This document shows, in pieces, positions 62,472-64,000 of a stretch of 64,000 nt of DNA; position 1 is the stretch's first letter, and every line of letters begins with the position of its first letter. Source of the stretch: Enhydrobacter sp. GTDB lineage: Bacteria > Pseudomonadota > Alphaproteobacteria > Reyranellales > Reyranellaceae. A model generated the notes under the pieces. It did not search any database, was not told where the DNA came from, and was given only the letters and a program-made list of their open reading frames with translations. Both the position numbers and the translations under genes were made by a program. The stretch lies in the NCBI GenBank assembly GCA_026126105.1, contig JAHCJV010000003.1, positions 110,859-174,858 of the forward strand. The letters are read 5' to 3'.

Positions 62472-63485
62472 ATGTCCGTGCACACCTTCTCCTGCCTCGA
62501 TGGCCATACCTGCGGCAATCCCGTGCGGCTGGTGTCGGGCGGCGGTCCGCTGCTCAAGGGCTCGACCATGAGCGAGCGGCGGCTCGATTTCCTCGCCAAC
62601 CACGACTGGATCCGCAAGGCATTGATGTTCGAGCCGCGCGGCCACGACGTGATGTCGGGCTCGATCCTCTACCCGCCGACGCGCGACGACTGCGACATCG
62701 GTATCCTGTTCATCGAGGTCAGCGGCTGCCTGCCGATGTGCGGCCATGGCACGATCGGCACCGTCACCATGGCGGTCGAGAACGGCCTCGTCGCGCCGGC
62801 GAAGGAGGGCGAGCTGGCGCTCGATGCGCCGGCGGGCCGAGTGCTGGCGCGCTACGAGAAGAAGGACCGCTTCGTCGAGAGCGTGCGCATCACCAACGTC
62901 GCCTCGTACCTCGCCGCCACCGACGTGAAGATCGACTTGCCGGGCGTCGGCGAGCTCGCCTTCGACATCTCCTACGGCGGCAACTACTACGCCATTCTCG
63001 AGCCGCAGAAGAACTATGCCGGCCTCGAATCGATGTCGGCCGGCGACGTGCTGCGGCTCTCGCCGGTCGTGCGCCGGCTCCTGAACGAGAAGATCCAGCC
63101 GGTCCATCCCGAGAACGAGACCATCCGCGGCGTGAGCCATGTCATGTGGACCGGCAAGCCGCGGACCGCGCGCGCCCATGCGCGCAACGCGGTGTTCTAC
63201 GGCGACAAGGCGATCGACCGCTCTCCCTGCGGCACCGGCACGTCGGCGCGCATGGCGCAACTCGCGGCCAGGGGGAAGCTGAAGGTCGGCTCCGATTTCG
63301 TGCACGAAAGCATCATCGGCTCGCTGTTCGACGGCAGGGTCGAGGCGGCGGCGAAGGTCGGCAACCACGACGCCGCCATTGGGGCCATCGTGCCGTCGAT
63401 CTCGGGATGGGCGCGCCAGCACGGCATCAACACCATCTTCGTCGACGACCGCGATCCTTTCGCTCACGGCTTCCAGGTGACGTGA
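62472..63485 (+). CDS. proline racemase family, 4-hydroxyproline 2-epimerase-like
   Basis: A 337-residue enzyme of the proline racemase family. Both catalytic Cys are in place: C90 (PMCGHGTIG) and C252 (SPCGTGTSARM), the pair that epimerises the alpha-carbon of proline or 4-hydroxyproline. Such enzymes begin hydroxyproline catabolism. It lies next to an ABC importer and amidohydrolases, suggesting a locus for uptake and breakdown of hydroxyproline-containing or related compounds. No downstream dehydrogenase of the pathway is in the window. Confidence 0.94.
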   Translation: MSVHTFSCLDGHTCGNPVRLVSGGGPLLKGSTMSERRLDFLANHDWIRKALMFEPRGHDVMSGSILYPPTRDDCDIGILFIEVSGCLPMCGHGTIGTVTMAVENGLVAPAKEGELALDAPAGRVLARYEKKDRFVESVRITNVASYLAATDVKIDLPGVGELAFDISYGGNYYAILEPQKNYAGLESMSAGDVLRLSPVVRRLLNEKIQPVHPENETIRGVSHVMWTGKPRTARAHARNAVFYGDKAIDRSPCGTGTSARMAQLAARGKLKVGSDFVHESIIGSLFDGRVEAAAKVGNHDAAIGAIVPSISGWARQHGINTIFVDDRDPFAHGFQVT

Positions 63486-63508
63486 AGAAATTTGCAGTGA
63501 GGCCTTCC

Positions 63509-63524
63509 GTCACGCTTGCGTGAC
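63509..63524. repeat. inverted repeat after the epimerase gene
   Basis: Perfect 7-bp arms GTCACGC / GCGTGAC around TT, 23 bp after the epimerase stop. There is no T-run, so it may be an operator, a weak hairpin or a remnant; nothing more can be said. Confidence 0.4.
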
Positions 63525-63625
63525 AGCAGCCGGGCGACCGCGTCCGCCCAAAATTTGTCACATCCGACTCCCATCTAATCGTCATCGCGGAAGGGAAGCC
63601 GCGACCTGGGTATGGACGTAAGACC

Positions 63626-63811
63626 ATGTTGATGAACGGATTGACCAAGGGCGCCCTCATGCTGGTGCTGGGGGCTGTCTTCACGTGGTTCCTCGTGACC
63701 ACGTTCGAGCGCCGCGCGCATGAGCAGGTGAATGCGAGCGACGCCGCTATCGGCGTGCCGTCGGTCGCCAACGCGCCCGCCACGCGCGGCAAATATCAGT
63801 GGCAGTTCTGA
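63626..63811 (+). CDS. small single-pass membrane protein
   Basis: A 61-residue protein with one hydrophobic segment (about residues 8-25, GALMLVLGAVFTWFLVTTF) and a polar C-terminal tail. No family is recognised. The start is ATG 63626 (an ATG at 63632 is in frame too). No strong Shine-Dalgarno is visible. It is the only ORF in the last kilobase that looks real, because the hydrophobic segment and charged flank are in a sensible order. Confidence 0.5.
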   Translation: MLMNGLTKGALMLVLGAVFTWFLVTTFERRAHEQVNASDAAIGVPSVANAPATRGKYQWQF

Positions 63812-63831
63812 CGCTTCGCGCAGCGAAGCGT
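63811..63831. terminator. hairpin after the small membrane protein gene
   Basis: Perfect 9-bp arms ACGCTTCGC / GCGAAGCGT (63811-63819 and 63823-63831), 3-nt loop, starting at the last base of the stop codon. No T-tract follows, so termination is uncertain. Confidence 0.4.
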
Positions 63832-63851
63832 TCGTCGGCGCAAAGCGCTTG

Positions 63852-63866
63852 GGGCACGTAGTGCCC
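63852..63866. repeat. short hairpin
   Basis: 6-bp arms GGGCAC / GTGCCC around GTA. Its role is unknown; it lies in the 157-bp stretch after the small membrane protein gene, which otherwise shows no gene on the plus strand. Confidence 0.35.
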
Positions 63867-63968
63867 TAAGTCGCGGGCGCCGCACGGTTCCAATAATCGA
63901 AGAAGGATTCTTCGCGCCTGCTCGGGATGACACCTTCGGCTCCGCTTAGGGCAGGTGGCCAGGGATCG

Positions 63969-64000
63969 TCACTCCGCCGCCTTGGCCGCTGACCTTGGCG
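63969..64000 (-). CDS. possible 3' end of a minus-strand gene entering from the right
   Basis: Reading the minus strand from the right edge, ten codons end ...RSAAKAAE followed by TGA (63969-63971). Such an Ala/Lys-rich C-terminus is plausible for a coding region, but ten codons are too few to identify or to prove a gene. Confidence 0.3.
   Translation of the reverse strand, partial: PRSAAKAAE

Overview
The window reads as chromosomal DNA of a GC-rich alphaproteobacterium with a large metabolic repertoire. This rests on the gene order mutM - enoyl-CoA hydratase - rpsT - dnaA - dnaN - recF - gyrB, and on TRAP and ABC uptake systems, a hydantoinase pair, family III CoA-transferases, DUF1127 proteins and REP-like palindromes that are typical of soil alphaproteobacteria (Rhodospirillales, Reyranella-like or Bradyrhizobium-like). 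The genus cannot be fixed from the sequence. I see no tRNA or rRNA gene, insertion sequence, prophage or CRISPR array.

Layout. 1-2527: a TRAP transporter operon (P-Q-M order, minus strand, running off the left edge). 2704-7215: a SulP transporter with a D-2-hydroxyacid dehydrogenase, then an XRE/MmyB-type regulator divergent from a small membrane protein and a thioesterase. 7246-19321: a minus-strand housekeeping block (TPR protein, yggS, mutM, enoyl-CoA hydratase, rpsT, rhodanese, dnaA, dnaN, recF, gyrB, a secreted protein), with intrinsic terminators after rpsT and dnaA and a 530-bp non-coding region upstream of rhodanese-dnaA. 19368-23828: smr, ada, a DUF1127/LysR pair, a degenerate PCuAC-like gene and an EpmB-like lysine 2,3-aminomutase. 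23925-33384: a double-domain CoA-transferase carrying a REP-like palindrome in frame, a second TRAP operon, and a divergent hydantoinase pair (hyuBA). 33418-40464: a Baeyer-Villiger monooxygenase with a coupled unknown gene, an EmrAB-like efflux pair, a lipocalin-like protein and an M20 peptidase. 40505-40625: a promoter, a stem-loop and an intrinsic terminator without an ORF, the best small-RNA candidate.

40625-45781 holds a DMT transporter, GNAT, DUF1127, LysR and TPR genes and a second DUF1127/LysR pair built like the first. 45806-50956 is a probable aromatic or xenobiotic oxidation cluster (HpaB-like monooxygenase, MarR, SDR, two luciferase-like oxidoreductases). 51046-55208 has FecR-domain, PPOX, atypical Asp/Glu-racemase-family, desaturase and NYN-LOTUS genes. 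55237-63485 combines an ABC importer (one solute-binding protein, one ATPase, two permeases) with two paralogous amidohydrolases, a P-loop protein and a 4-hydroxyproline-epimerase-like gene, which suggests uptake and hydrolysis of an amino-acid or peptide-like compound. Three palindromic repeats lie between the genes of that importer/hydrolase operon.

The most distinctive observations are the palindrome translated inside the CoA-transferase, the DUF1127/LysR module present twice, the ORF-less transcription unit near 40.5 kb, the perfect 30-bp inverted repeat at the start of an ABC permease gene, and several enzymes whose canonical active-site or metal-binding residues are missing.
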